42,659 nt of DNA from Candidatus Kapaibacterium sp. (lineage in GTDB: Bacteria > Bacteroidota > Ignavibacteria > Kapaibacteriales > Kapaibacteriaceae): contig VERF01000016.1 in assembly GCA_018882895.1 (NCBI GenBank), positions 1-42,659 on the forward strand. The letters are read 5' to 3'. Under the pieces are notes generated by a model. It was not told the origin of the DNA, did no database searches, and saw only the letters and a program-made list of their open reading frames with translations. The position numbers and the translations under genes are program-made. Below are positions 28,101-33,851 of the stretch, piece by piece. How positions within the stretch are numbered: the stretch's first letter is position 1; each line of letters begins with the position of its first letter.

Positions 28101-30333
28101 TGTTGACGCTACTAGCGGACTGGATGTGACGAATGCGGACCTTACGGTAGGGGGCGCGTCAAAGTTTCAGGTTACAACGTCCGGAAACGTTACTGCAGAT
28201 GGCAACCTCGTGGTAAACTCCAACGCGACGCTGGGAAGTCAGAACACTGGGGCTGGTGACAACGTGACTGTAGACGTTCGTGGTACTACAACCAACGGCG
28301 CACTCACTGTCCGAGGCCTCAATGCCACGGGAACGTTTGCTGATGATGTTCTCCTGATCACCGGTGCGGACATTGTTCGCCGCCGCTCACTTAGCGACCT
28401 TATCGGTGCGGAATATGGCATCACTTACAACGAGGCTGGCAACGGCAAAATGCGCCTCGGTTCAGCCACGAGTGGCTCGACAGCTGCTGAGAACGTTCTT
28501 GGTGCAGATCGATTCATCAACCAAGGAGCCAGTGGCCTGTCATTTACTTGGTTGGATGTTGCAACGACAAGGACGATGCTCAACGCCAAGAATGGCGTTG
28601 TGACAATTACCGGAACATCGAACGTTGATGGTGTCGCCAACTTGAACGGCAATACCAACATCGGTAACGGTGACGGTGATGTGATCACGATCAACACTGC
28701 TGCGGGAACGAACCTTACGCTTGCTGAGACAGGGCTGACACGCACTGGCTCGGACATCGCAATCAACACGGGAGCCGGCAACAAGGTGACCACTAACGGA
28801 AGCTTGGAAGTCGCGGTGAACGCTACGGTGACAGGCAACGCTACAGTTAATGGCACGACAACTCTGAATGGCACATCTGCTCTGAATGGCAACACGGCTA
28901 TCGGAAATGGAGATGGCGATGTGATCACCGTCAACACGGCCGCCGGAACGGACCTGACGCTTGCAGAGACGGGTCTGACACGTACTGGCTCGGACATCGC
29001 CATCAACACGGGAGCCGGCAACAAGGTGACCACAAACGGAAGCTTGGAAGTCGCGGTGAACGCTACGGTGACAGGCAACGCCACAGTTAGTGGATCGACG
29101 AACCTAGGAGACAATGCATCAACAGATAATGTGATCATCACGGCAGCAACATCGATCACCGGAGCAACCACGATAACAGGCACCACGTCGATTAATGCGA
29201 CCGGAACGGGTACGTCATCAGTAGGAAATTCCACGAACGGTGGTGCGGTTACGATCGCGTCGAGTGGAGCCAACAACATCACCTTGAATCCGGGTGGAGA
29301 TCTGGTCTTGCAGAATATTGATCCAGATGCAGTTCCAACCCAGATGATGACGCTCACTTCAGCTGGCGAGGTTCGTAAGACTACGCTTTCGGGCACTGCT
29401 GATCAGGGTGTTAGTTACACCTCAGGAAAGTACCAGCTCGGTTCTTCAACGAATACTGGTGTGCCCCTTACCCAGAATCGTTTTGTCAATGCTTCGGATT
29501 TCACGCTGGACTTCACATTTAACGATGCCGGAACACCACGTTCGATGTTCCGTCTCAACGATGGAGAAGTTGTGGTAACGTCGCCCGCGAATTTCCGCGT
29601 CGTTGGACCGACTTTCATTGCAGGGAACACCCAGATCAATACCGCTGGGGGCGATGGGTCGACCTCAATCGGAAATGCCTCCGGCGCATTCACTTTGACA
29701 TCGAACAATCTCAACATTAGCGCAGTCGGTCTGATCAGCGATGCCGCCGGCGATGTCGAAATCAACGACAACATGAATGTCTCTGGAGCAACGGCACTTA
29801 ACGGAGCAGCCAACATCGGCAATGGTGACGCAGATGCAGTGGCTATCAATACGACTGGTAACTTCTCGATCGCATCGTCGCAGCTGAATGTGTCGACGGC
29901 CGGTACAATCAGGGATGCTGGTTCTGACAATGGCGGCGCCGTCTTCGTAGATGATGCTTTGCTTGTAGCAAACGCTACCACGATCAATGGCCCGACGACC
30001 ATCAACAATAACCTGACTGTCACCGGACAAGTCAAGGGAGCTGGAGTTGAGCGCCTTAACTCAGCTGCTGCGTCGAACAAGTATGCTGAGCGGGTCCGCA
30101 TTAGCGGCAATGCCGACTTCAAATACACGATCACCAATTCACAAGTTGCTGCAAACTCTGTGGTGATCATCACGTTGGAAGATTATACTGGTCCCGGCAT
30201 CCTTTCATACCAGATCAAACGGCCGAAGGACGGTGGGGGTAACGTCATCCCAGGTTCTGTTGACATTTATTTCTCGCAGCCGATCCTGACTGGTGAGTCG
30301 GTTGTCGTGAACGTTATGGTCATCAACGAATGA
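16174..30333 (+). CDS. Giant exported repeat fibre protein (4,719 aa), tail-fibre-like
   Basis: One uninterrupted frame of 14.2 kb. Signal peptide 1-36 (TYAQ). Residues 40-190 are the SYQGLL domain, homologous to that of the 682-aa fibre; 205-470 carry KIxDG repeats and GPAGGDLTGTYPNP segments. From about 630 to 4620 it is a mosaic of beta-rich repeats: a 31-aa unit (GQVxFGGNVDANxGLDVxG), short LxVxGxTTLxG strands, and roughly eleven larger modules marked by LIGADxGLTYNEAG and RFVNLGNNDLTFTTN or by TLSGTADQGV. The last 95 residues are non-repetitive, beta-rich and end VVVNVMVINE. It is rich in Gly, Asn, Thr, Ser and Val and poor in Cys. There is no YPNPF tail and no membrane anchor beyond the signal peptide. 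The sequence resembles phage tail-fibre shafts. It is probably a very long extracellular fibre, likely trimeric. Confidence 0.85.
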   Translation: MNTSMVRTMNRFLRPCLALLLVVGVMATAVTATYAQIERQISYQGLLTLPNGLPLDDGQYDLVMRLYDAPVGGNLLWEETQQTILTKGLFNVYLGSVVPLNGVDFFNTLVYLETALAGQPPFPRTRLAVVPYAIRAERAGIADSVSINAGGFVRSLNDAEGKVVIAGRNGIAVTRNGDTISIESTITLMGIQNLSSPQSTIDIGNPSGPNTTVDIRDGAITAIKIADSTITTNKLVDSVITNIKIADGAVTIEKIAPGVIPTSLPPRGPAGGDLTGTYPNPTIALGAVTGPKIADGSISTLKIVDGAVTTTKILDNSITTPKIVDGAVSTPKLSSTGVSAGTYGDNLNIPRITVDDKGRITLISVQPLTNFPFVVPAGGDLTGTYPDPIIRTNAVTSSKILDFNVTTSKLADGAVTTPKIAIGAVRSEQVADGSLTVIDLAPGTIPTTLPPSGPATGDLSGFYPAPTLSTAAGAGSRMVTALRNNFIAGDANVNTANNIVMLNALGQFPAANGTLITNLNVNNVGSGVLAVQFGGTNSSSPLNNNRVMVSSGGRIVEAAQQSAGQLLIGTGATTAPAVGNIVAGTGMTVTYSSPNIVIASTTQPGTAADQTLRWDVVAGAWVPSSNVLSSATGNLTVNGNTTLGDAALDQVRFNAATVGIPNIPTTTTAANVLIRNATTGNVEVSTANFSTSTVPLASNTAVRTNAAGQLESVVLTNGQLLIGSTGTTPQAATVTGTTNRVIVTNGPGSITLSLPQDIATTSNVNFNAVTTANNAVIGTGLQVGGAATIGGTLLVTGGTTLNSSLTQSGGQVVFGGNVDANNGLDVVGLTTMNGALTQSGGQVTFSGNVDALGGLDVAGLTTMSGAVTQTIGQVTFGGNVDANAGLDVTGLTTLAGSVTQSGGTVTVNGATTINNLLSQSGGQVTFGGNVDANNGLDVLGASLTVGGVNFTVNPANGNTSMAGTLNANGAATLNSTLAVTGSTTLSGNVVAGDGTGDNVAINTAGGGTLSMNGLPNVAGADVLMISGANAVSRFPITGLIGADEGLTYNEAGSARVRLGSTTTTASAMTANRFVNLGNNDLRFTTNAGNSTILTLDGDAVNFGVVINAGGTGVIDHNGASRFTGPITATGAVTQSGGQVVFGGNVDANSGLDVLGANLTVGGSNFTVIPASGNVSTAGSVTANGAAIFNSTMTVAGTSTMNGNVVAGDGNGDNVTINTAGGGALTMVGLPVAAGVDVLMANGANIITRTPINTLINADQALTYNEGGLGFVRLGSPNNLGSTMTMNRFVNLGNFDLRFTTNGGAVNLVTMDGDAVNYGVAINAAGTGSIALTGSTIHVGPSTFTGTITQGSGQVIFNGNVDANAGLDVTGLTTLTGNATQSGGTVTLGGATTINNTLTQTGATNQVSFAGNVDANNGLDVTGLTTLTGAITQGSGQVTFNGNVDAFSGLDVTGQDLTVGGANFTVSPLSGNTSVNGTLTVNGAATLNGNVTMGNGTSDNVVIDVSGGAGTLRMNGLVAGAGTDLLMINATNIVSRTPLANLIDADQGVTYNEAGSARMRLGSTTNVGVPFVTNRFINIGNNDLTITTNAGAQNLVLFDGDATNAGVTVTPSGTGRFVVNGGANLNGAVTMTNTVTQTGTLQVIFGGNVDANNGLDVTGQNFTVGGTRFTVAQASGNTTIGGTVDVTGAAQLGNTLTVAGNSTLNGNVIAGNGNGDDVTINVSGAGGELVINGLPVVAGTEVLMSNAANVITKTPLVAIIDANQGVTYNEDGTGKVRLGGTTNAVNPFAVDRFVNLGNFDLMFTTSAGANNILALDGGALNYGATINAGGTGSISLNGPTNITGTTSVTGATTITGTVTQNGAGQVTFTGNIDANNGLDVSGAFTVGGNSTLTGNLNQSAGTVTLGGATTIGGATNINNTLIVSGATTLSSSLRVDGNTTLGDAAADNITVNAATVTMANLPTATIVNKFIMSGTGGALQIREINNIVTGTGTPNRLTRWDATGAGILDASLSDDGAGVLSRSGNVSINPGAAFTLSTNGNFSVTGATTLTGAATMNGTATMNGAVNIGNGADAVAVNVTGSQLTLAGIGTAVGTDVLMANGSNVVTRTPITTLIGADQGLSYNEAGSARVRLGTDVRGQNTVSGNRFIDIGTTAKLIFTTNAGNAADDMLTLSGGSVNYGLALRSKGTGAIAMKAGALNGVGDVTTGTLLNLTPASGAQFKYFDPNQELGVILESGAREVIISAEDIAAGEVSEIRVKGSMVEISGPIYQATPDLVQFSGDVEMARKLDVVGNFAVNGNRFMVTASNGNTAIQGNLAVNGAVNLGDGVGADAVTVNVTGSNLKLVGIGTVPGADVLMINATNDVSRTPITNLIGADEGLTYNEAGSGKVRLGGTTNTTNPLTGNRFVNLGNNDLTFTTNNGTQNVIVVDGGATNSGVALNAAGTGSIALSGTTTVAGNSTFTGALTQGGGTATINGAATFTNSITQTGTGAVNLSGSVTSNGNLAVNGATTIGDAAGDALVINAGNITANNIPVGTTSTFVTLSGTTVQQRTINNIVTGTGTPSRMTRWITSSTIGDASLDDNGTGTLSRAVGDIAINPAAGGLLTTTGGLTVSGATSLGSTLSVTGATTLNSTLAVTGASNLNGTVTLGNGDADAITVNSTGGLFVNTGAGADLTITESAVSRAGNIAINTGATNSITTDGSLIVDGNAQVKGNTTLGDASTDQLTVLGTTLINTGTATASTSIGNATGNFTLVSSGLNITSAGVISDANSAVEVNDDLTVSGASSLQGSLQVTGASTLNGSVTLGNGDADAITVNSSGGMVINTAAGADLTITESALTRNGQIDINPGAANNVSTNGSLVVDRNATIRGNSNIGDAATDVISINGQTSINGTLTQSAGQVIFGGNVDANAGLDVLGTTTMTGIVNQSSGQVTFGGNVDANAGLDVVGTTTMNGALSQSNGQVLFGGNVDANAGLDVVGTTTMNGALNQSTGQVTFGGNVDANGGLDVNGASTFTGSMTQSGGSVSLTVSGVGNSLAVNGLPAGSVTGATPDDVMLITTATNQVRRRSIADLIGAEQGVSYNETTTDGKLRLGANAINKSLFASDRFINQRDFGLSFTYTDGVALPRTMLFMDNGIVNMAGTVTINGTAGVGSTSIGNASNLTTLTGSQINLRGIVDHSLGSVTFSTGLDRFLVQTSGSGSGLGTSIEVNSATAGILAVADDGTNLGELNVDPGSIDLNTTTGVRINSLNEGFTSIGNTTNGGAVSMLSSGSNDVTVNPGGDLVLKNIDTDATPTQMVTLTGLGQVRVTTLSGTADQGVIYSSGKYLLGGANNTQVPFTTDRFININNRNLNFTTTAGTILNLNGSSITANASMVQSGGTVAFSPGVGNQFRVTGATNINIAGTDATSIGNTGALLTLRGSSVDVTGNVLANSNLTVTGSTNLNGAVNIGNGDADPVVINTTGAFSLASNNLNISTTGSITDIGTDNAGAVFIDDALLVSGAAGFNGNVRVGSAGATFFTVDATQGNVSTEANLNVKGNVKLGDALTDLIDVIGVTNVTGNTTVKGANILLETTGASTSTALTMSNSATSLAWNEGTTSERAISMETGGVTLSSSTGAIYTEIAMTDATITIDGNTTLPKNLTVNGNVALGNSASLDAVTVTAATTITGAVGINSTGGATTTIGNATTGGAVSISSAGVNNITVNPGGDLVLQNIDADAVPTQMLTLTATGAVRRTTLSGTADQGVIYTNGQYLLGGATSTQVPFTSNRFINIGSQNLNFTTSAGTLVNLTGSTVTVSGNVTQTSGDVSFTPGAGKTFSVTGVTTIAGVTNINSGAAATTNIGTGAGTNTILGATFINATGTAATSIGNTGLLTLKGASVDVTGNIQANNGLTVTGASILNGAATIGNGDADAVAINTTGTFTLNSSNIKIDANGNISDNVGSVEIVDDLRVAGATTLEGSITQTGGAQVSFSGNVDATSGLDVTNADLTVGGASKFQVTTSGNVTADGNLVVNSNATLGSQNTGAGDNVTVDVRGTTTNGALTVRGLNATGTFADDVLLITGADIVRRRSLSDLIGAEYGITYNEAGNGKMRLGSATSGSTAAENVLGADRFINQGASGLSFTWLDVATTRTMLNAKNGVVTITGTSNVDGVANLNGNTNIGNGDGDVITINTAAGTNLTLAETGLTRTGSDIAINTGAGNKVTTNGSLEVAVNATVTGNATVNGTTTLNGTSALNGNTAIGNGDGDVITVNTAAGTDLTLAETGLTRTGSDIAINTGAGNKVTTNGSLEVAVNATVTGNATVSGSTNLGDNASTDNVIITAATSITGATTITGTTSINATGTGTSSVGNSTNGGAVTIASSGANNITLNPGGDLVLQNIDPDAVPTQMMTLTSAGEVRKTTLSGTADQGVSYTSGKYQLGSSTNTGVPLTQNRFVNASDFTLDFTFNDAGTPRSMFRLNDGEVVVTSPANFRVVGPTFIAGNTQINTAGGDGSTSIGNASGAFTLTSNNLNISAVGLISDAAGDVEINDNMNVSGATALNGAANIGNGDADAVAINTTGNFSIASSQLNVSTAGTIRDAGSDNGGAVFVDDALLVANATTINGPTTINNNLTVTGQVKGAGVERLNSAAASNKYAERVRISGNADFKYTITNSQVAANSVVIITLEDYTGPGILSYQIKRPKDGGGNVIPGSVDIYFSQPILTGESVVVNVMVINE
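18582..18956 (+). repeat. 93-bp tandem repeats (31-aa unit), first array in the giant gene
   Basis: The segment encoding QSGGQVxFxGNVDAxxGLDV recurs at exact 93-bp steps (landmarks 18613, 18706, 18799), with a diverged copy following. Codons differ between copies while the protein pattern is kept. Confidence 0.8.
24850..25221 (+). repeat. 93-bp tandem repeats (31-aa unit) x4, second array in the giant gene
   Basis: Four copies with the same landmark TTCGG at 24883, 24976, 25069 and 25162, exactly 93 bp apart. The encoded unit is FGGNVDANAGLDVxGTTTM plus about 12 residues ending in the QSxGQV strand. Confidence 0.85.
28642..29095 (+). repeat. 240-bp direct repeat x2 (80-aa module) in the giant gene
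   Basis: Two adjacent copies offset by exactly 240 bp. The stretch encoding GSDIAINTGAGNKVTTNGSL and the following EVAVNATVTGNATV is almost identical in DNA (about 28745-28850 against 28985-29090), so this duplication is recent compared with other repeats in the gene. Confidence 0.85.
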
Positions 30334-30368
30334 TCATGATATTGATGAAGCTCCGGGGGGACACTGAC

Positions 30369-33300
30369 ATGAAGAAAATGAAAACACAAGGTCATACGAC
30401 TATGAAGCGATTCCTTCTTCCATTGGTGATTGCCGTATTAGCAGTTGCCGCGTTTACCGCGCATGGACAAGACATCGGCACTCGAAGTCTGATCCTACGA
30501 GGGCAAAATTTAAACGCGTCATATACTGGTACGCTTCAGGTCCCGCTACTGACAGCACCAAGGACTTATGGTTTGCCGGACGCAAGTGGATTTCTGCTCG
30601 TTTCGCCCAACGCGAACCTTGAGCCGAACAGGATCCTCGTGTCGAACTCCAACGGTCTTGTCGAGACGCTCAATATGAACGTTGGCAAGCTTGTGCTCGG
30701 AACGACTGGGGGCTCGTATGAGCAGTTGACACCAACAGGATTGGGCGGAATCGTTATTACCAATGCTGGAGGCGAACTGCGATTTGACCTGCCAACAGGA
30801 ACGTCCAATGCCCTGCTGAGGTATAACAACGCTACGGGTAAGTGGATGGCCTCAGCCGGTGCAACGCTTGATGGTGCCGGTAACTTTGGCACAACGGCCA
30901 ATCTTACAGTGGATGGAAATACCACACTTGGAAACAATGCTGCCTCAGACCAGGTCACCATTAATGGTAAGACTGTTGTTGACGTTACTGGGCAATCGAT
31001 GACAGTCGCGGGGCTGCCAAGCACGGGAACGTTCACGGATGATGTTCTGCTGATCGCCCCTTCACCTGATAACTCAGTCAAGCGCCGCTCGATGGCGGAT
31101 CTCATTGGTGCAGAGGGAGGCATCACATACAATGAAGCATCGAATGGTCGTATGCGGCTTGGCTCGTCAACGAACGTAGCCAACCCACTCTTGGGAGACC
31201 GTTTCCTTAACCTGAACAATAACGATCTCACGTTCACAACGAACGGCGGAAGCACCGCGCTGGCGACATTTGAAGCCGGGGCGGGTGGTACGAATTATGG
31301 AGTAGCACTCAACTCGGCTGGTTCAGGTTTCGTCTCAATTTCCGGACCAGTGCGGATCAATACGACGGGTTCCGCAGTTACTTCCATTGGCAGTGGCGCG
31401 GGGAATGTCAATGTCTCTGCCAATATCCTAACTATGACTGCTGGATCCGGCCCGACGAATCTGCAGTTCGTAATGAACTCTAATACCGCATCTATTCAGT
31501 CAACCGGCAGTGAACAAACAATCACACTCGATGACGGTGCAAATGAGATCCTTCTCGAGTCCAACGATTTCTCACTCACGGCTTACACGTCTATCTCGAT
31601 CAAGCCAACTCAGATTGATGTTATCGGCAATACGCTGATCAATGGAACGCTGAACGTTAAGAAGAGCACGACGATCGGTGATGGCAACGGCGATAATCTA
31701 TCGATAGACGTCTCCAATGCTGGTGTAAATGGGTCGATGACGATCAAGGGGCTCAACAACGGCTCACTTGCAGATGATGTTCTCATGATTGGCTCCTCTC
31801 CGGCAAACATTGTCAAACGCCGTAGTCTTGCAGATCTGATCCAAGCTGACAATGGAATAACATACAATGAGAGCTCTCTCGGCTACATTCGTCTAGGTTC
31901 ACCGAATGCTACATCGAACGCTCTTACAACCAATCGATACATAAATGTTGGGCCCCAGAATCTGTATTTCACAGCGAATTCAGGGACGGCTTTCCCGCTC
32001 ACGATCGAAGGAGCGCCAAATGCTACCAACTATGGGGTATCACTTGTTGCAGGAACATCGGCGTCAGCAGCGATTTCAATGCTCGGAAATGTGACTGTTG
32101 ACACGCGCAATTCCGGTACGTTCGAGGTGACGTCAGGCGACAACATCGGAACACGCCTGAATATGTCATCGGCTGGAGCTTTGTTGAGTTATGAAGACAA
32201 CGTGTCGAACGCTCAGATAAACTTTGCCCTCGACCCGGGTGAAACGATGCTTTCGCTGAACGCAACAGACGGTGGATTGAATGATGCGCTTCTGGAGGTA
32301 AAGGCTATAGGACTGTTTGCCAGGGGAACGACCAACATCAACATTGCAGGTAATAAGTCAACAACAATCGGTAGCGCCACAGCCGGCGCGTTTAGCGCTC
32401 GCTCGTCAAACACTGTAACTCTTACAGCCGGAACGACACTCACAGCCACGGGTGCCACGGGTGCCACGATGAACGCCACGGCAGGTGCGCTGACGCTGAA
32501 CGCCAATTCGGCCACGGGCAGCGTAGTGGTCAACGCCACGAACGCCGCCGGCGATGTGGACATCAATGCCGGCGATGCCATTACGGTTGACGGAAAGACC
32601 ATCGGACTGACAACGGCCGGCGGTGACGTGACGATCTCGGTCCCGGGTGCAACCTCGGGCAATGACCTGGTTCTGAACGGCATCGATCCAACAACGGCGG
32701 CGGTGAACATGCTGACGCTGGACGGATCGAACAACGTGCGCCGGAAGGCGCTGACGTCGATGGCCGATGAGGGTCTGCAGTATGACGCTACGGACGGCGA
32801 GTTCAAGCTGGGCAATTCCACCGACGGCAACACACCGATCACCTCGTCGCGCTTCGTACGCGTCGATGGTGGCGGAACGCTGACGTTCAACACGGGCACT
32901 CAGAAGATGCTGGAGTTGAATAACAACGGTGCTGTGAATATCAACACAACGGGTAACGGCGCAACATCGATCGGAAGTGCTGCCGCCGGAGCCATCGGTG
33001 TTCAGTCGCAGACCACGATCGGCCTTACAGCCGGAACGACACTCACAGCCACGGGCGCCACGGGTGCTACGATGAACGCCACGGCAGGTGCGCTGACGCT
33101 GAACGCCAACTCGGCCACTGGGGAGGTTGAAATCAATGCTACCAATGGTGCTGGTGTGATTGACATCAATGCCGGTGATGCTGTTACGGTAGACGGCAAG
33201 TCGATCGCCCTGACATCGACAAGTGGAAACACATCTATCAATACAACTGGCACATCATCGACGAATATTGGTAACACAGCAGGCTCAGTAACGATCACTG

Positions 33301-33833
33301 GCACGACGACAATGAAGTCGGCTAGCGAGCTGCGTTTCGAAGACAACGATGGAACGGCCAACTACTCGTCGTTCAAGGCCGGTTCACAAACTGCGAATAT
33401 TCAGTACACGCTACCTACCTCCGTGCCAACAGCCACGAACAACATTTTAAAGGCGACGACAACATCGAATCCTATCACACTGGCTTGGAGCAATCCTAAT
33501 AGTGCCGTTGTTTACGATGTTAACTCACCAGCGACGTGGACTGGGAATCAGGATAACGTAGCACTTCCGACAGACGCTACTGTTATGAGAGTCTCTTCGA
33601 CTGTTGACGTCAACCTAAATGGCTTGAGCCCAACTGGAGTGACTATGGGACGCATCATGGTTCTCGTGAATTCGGGCACCAAGGCCATTACGCTGAAGGA
33701 CAACAACTCGGGTACGGCAAATGCAGGATTCATCCTGCCGGGTGATGCCGACGTCGTACTTGCCGCTGATGGTTCTATCACGTTGATGTATGATGCGACA
33801 TCAGGCGGCTGGCGCGTCCTGTCGGTGAACTAA
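30369..33833 (+). CDS. Exported fibre-like protein sharing modules with the giant fibre (1,154 aa)
   Basis: I use ATG 30369, which follows a GGGGGGA SD-like run; an ATG at 30330 overlaps the giant gene's stop by 4 nt, and ATG 30402 (MKRFLLPL) is also possible. The signal peptide ends near TAHGQ. The protein lacks the SYQGLL domain and instead starts with about 150 residues ending YNNATGKW. It then shares the giant fibre's modules: VKRRSMADLIGAEGGITYNE and two further versions. The C-terminal 110 residues form a distinct cap (GRIMVLVNSGTKAITLKDNN, then ITLMYDATSGGWRVLSVN) like those at the ends of tail-fibre-type proteins. No T9SS tail. It follows the giant gene by 35 bp and is probably in the same operon. 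Confidence 0.8.
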   Translation: MKKMKTQGHTTMKRFLLPLVIAVLAVAAFTAHGQDIGTRSLILRGQNLNASYTGTLQVPLLTAPRTYGLPDASGFLLVSPNANLEPNRILVSNSNGLVETLNMNVGKLVLGTTGGSYEQLTPTGLGGIVITNAGGELRFDLPTGTSNALLRYNNATGKWMASAGATLDGAGNFGTTANLTVDGNTTLGNNAASDQVTINGKTVVDVTGQSMTVAGLPSTGTFTDDVLLIAPSPDNSVKRRSMADLIGAEGGITYNEASNGRMRLGSSTNVANPLLGDRFLNLNNNDLTFTTNGGSTALATFEAGAGGTNYGVALNSAGSGFVSISGPVRINTTGSAVTSIGSGAGNVNVSANILTMTAGSGPTNLQFVMNSNTASIQSTGSEQTITLDDGANEILLESNDFSLTAYTSISIKPTQIDVIGNTLINGTLNVKKSTTIGDGNGDNLSIDVSNAGVNGSMTIKGLNNGSLADDVLMIGSSPANIVKRRSLADLIQADNGITYNESSLGYIRLGSPNATSNALTTNRYINVGPQNLYFTANSGTAFPLTIEGAPNATNYGVSLVAGTSASAAISMLGNVTVDTRNSGTFEVTSGDNIGTRLNMSSAGALLSYEDNVSNAQINFALDPGETMLSLNATDGGLNDALLEVKAIGLFARGTTNINIAGNKSTTIGSATAGAFSARSSNTVTLTAGTTLTATGATGATMNATAGALTLNANSATGSVVVNATNAAGDVDINAGDAITVDGKTIGLTTAGGDVTISVPGATSGNDLVLNGIDPTTAAVNMLTLDGSNNVRRKALTSMADEGLQYDATDGEFKLGNSTDGNTPITSSRFVRVDGGGTLTFNTGTQKMLELNNNGAVNINTTGNGATSIGSAAAGAIGVQSQTTIGLTAGTTLTATGATGATMNATAGALTLNANSATGEVEINATNGAGVIDINAGDAVTVDGKSIALTSTSGNTSINTTGTSSTNIGNTAGSVTITGTTTMKSASELRFEDNDGTANYSSFKAGSQTANIQYTLPTSVPTATNNILKATTTSNPITLAWSNPNSAVVYDVNSPATWTGNQDNVALPTDATVMRVSSTVDVNLNGLSPTGVTMGRIMVLVNSGTKAITLKDNNSGTANAGFILPGDADVVLAADGSITLMYDATSGGWRVLSVN
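32421..33118 (+). repeat. 95-bp direct repeat pair, 603 bp apart
   Basis: 32421-32515 and 33024-33118 differ at only three positions, all silent third-codon changes (Gly, Ala, Asn). The segment encodes LTAGTTLTATGATGATMNA and the following strand. The sequence between the copies is the unrepeated part of a larger module. Confidence 0.9.
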
Positions 33834-33851
33834 GACAGCGGGGAACTTGAA

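Noticed and set aside
16503-30173. Many minus-strand open frames of 60-323 codons opposite the giant fibre gene
   Set aside because: They mirror the low-complexity, stop-poor codons of the repeats and read as Val/Ala/Pro-rich strings with no start signals or recognisable domains.
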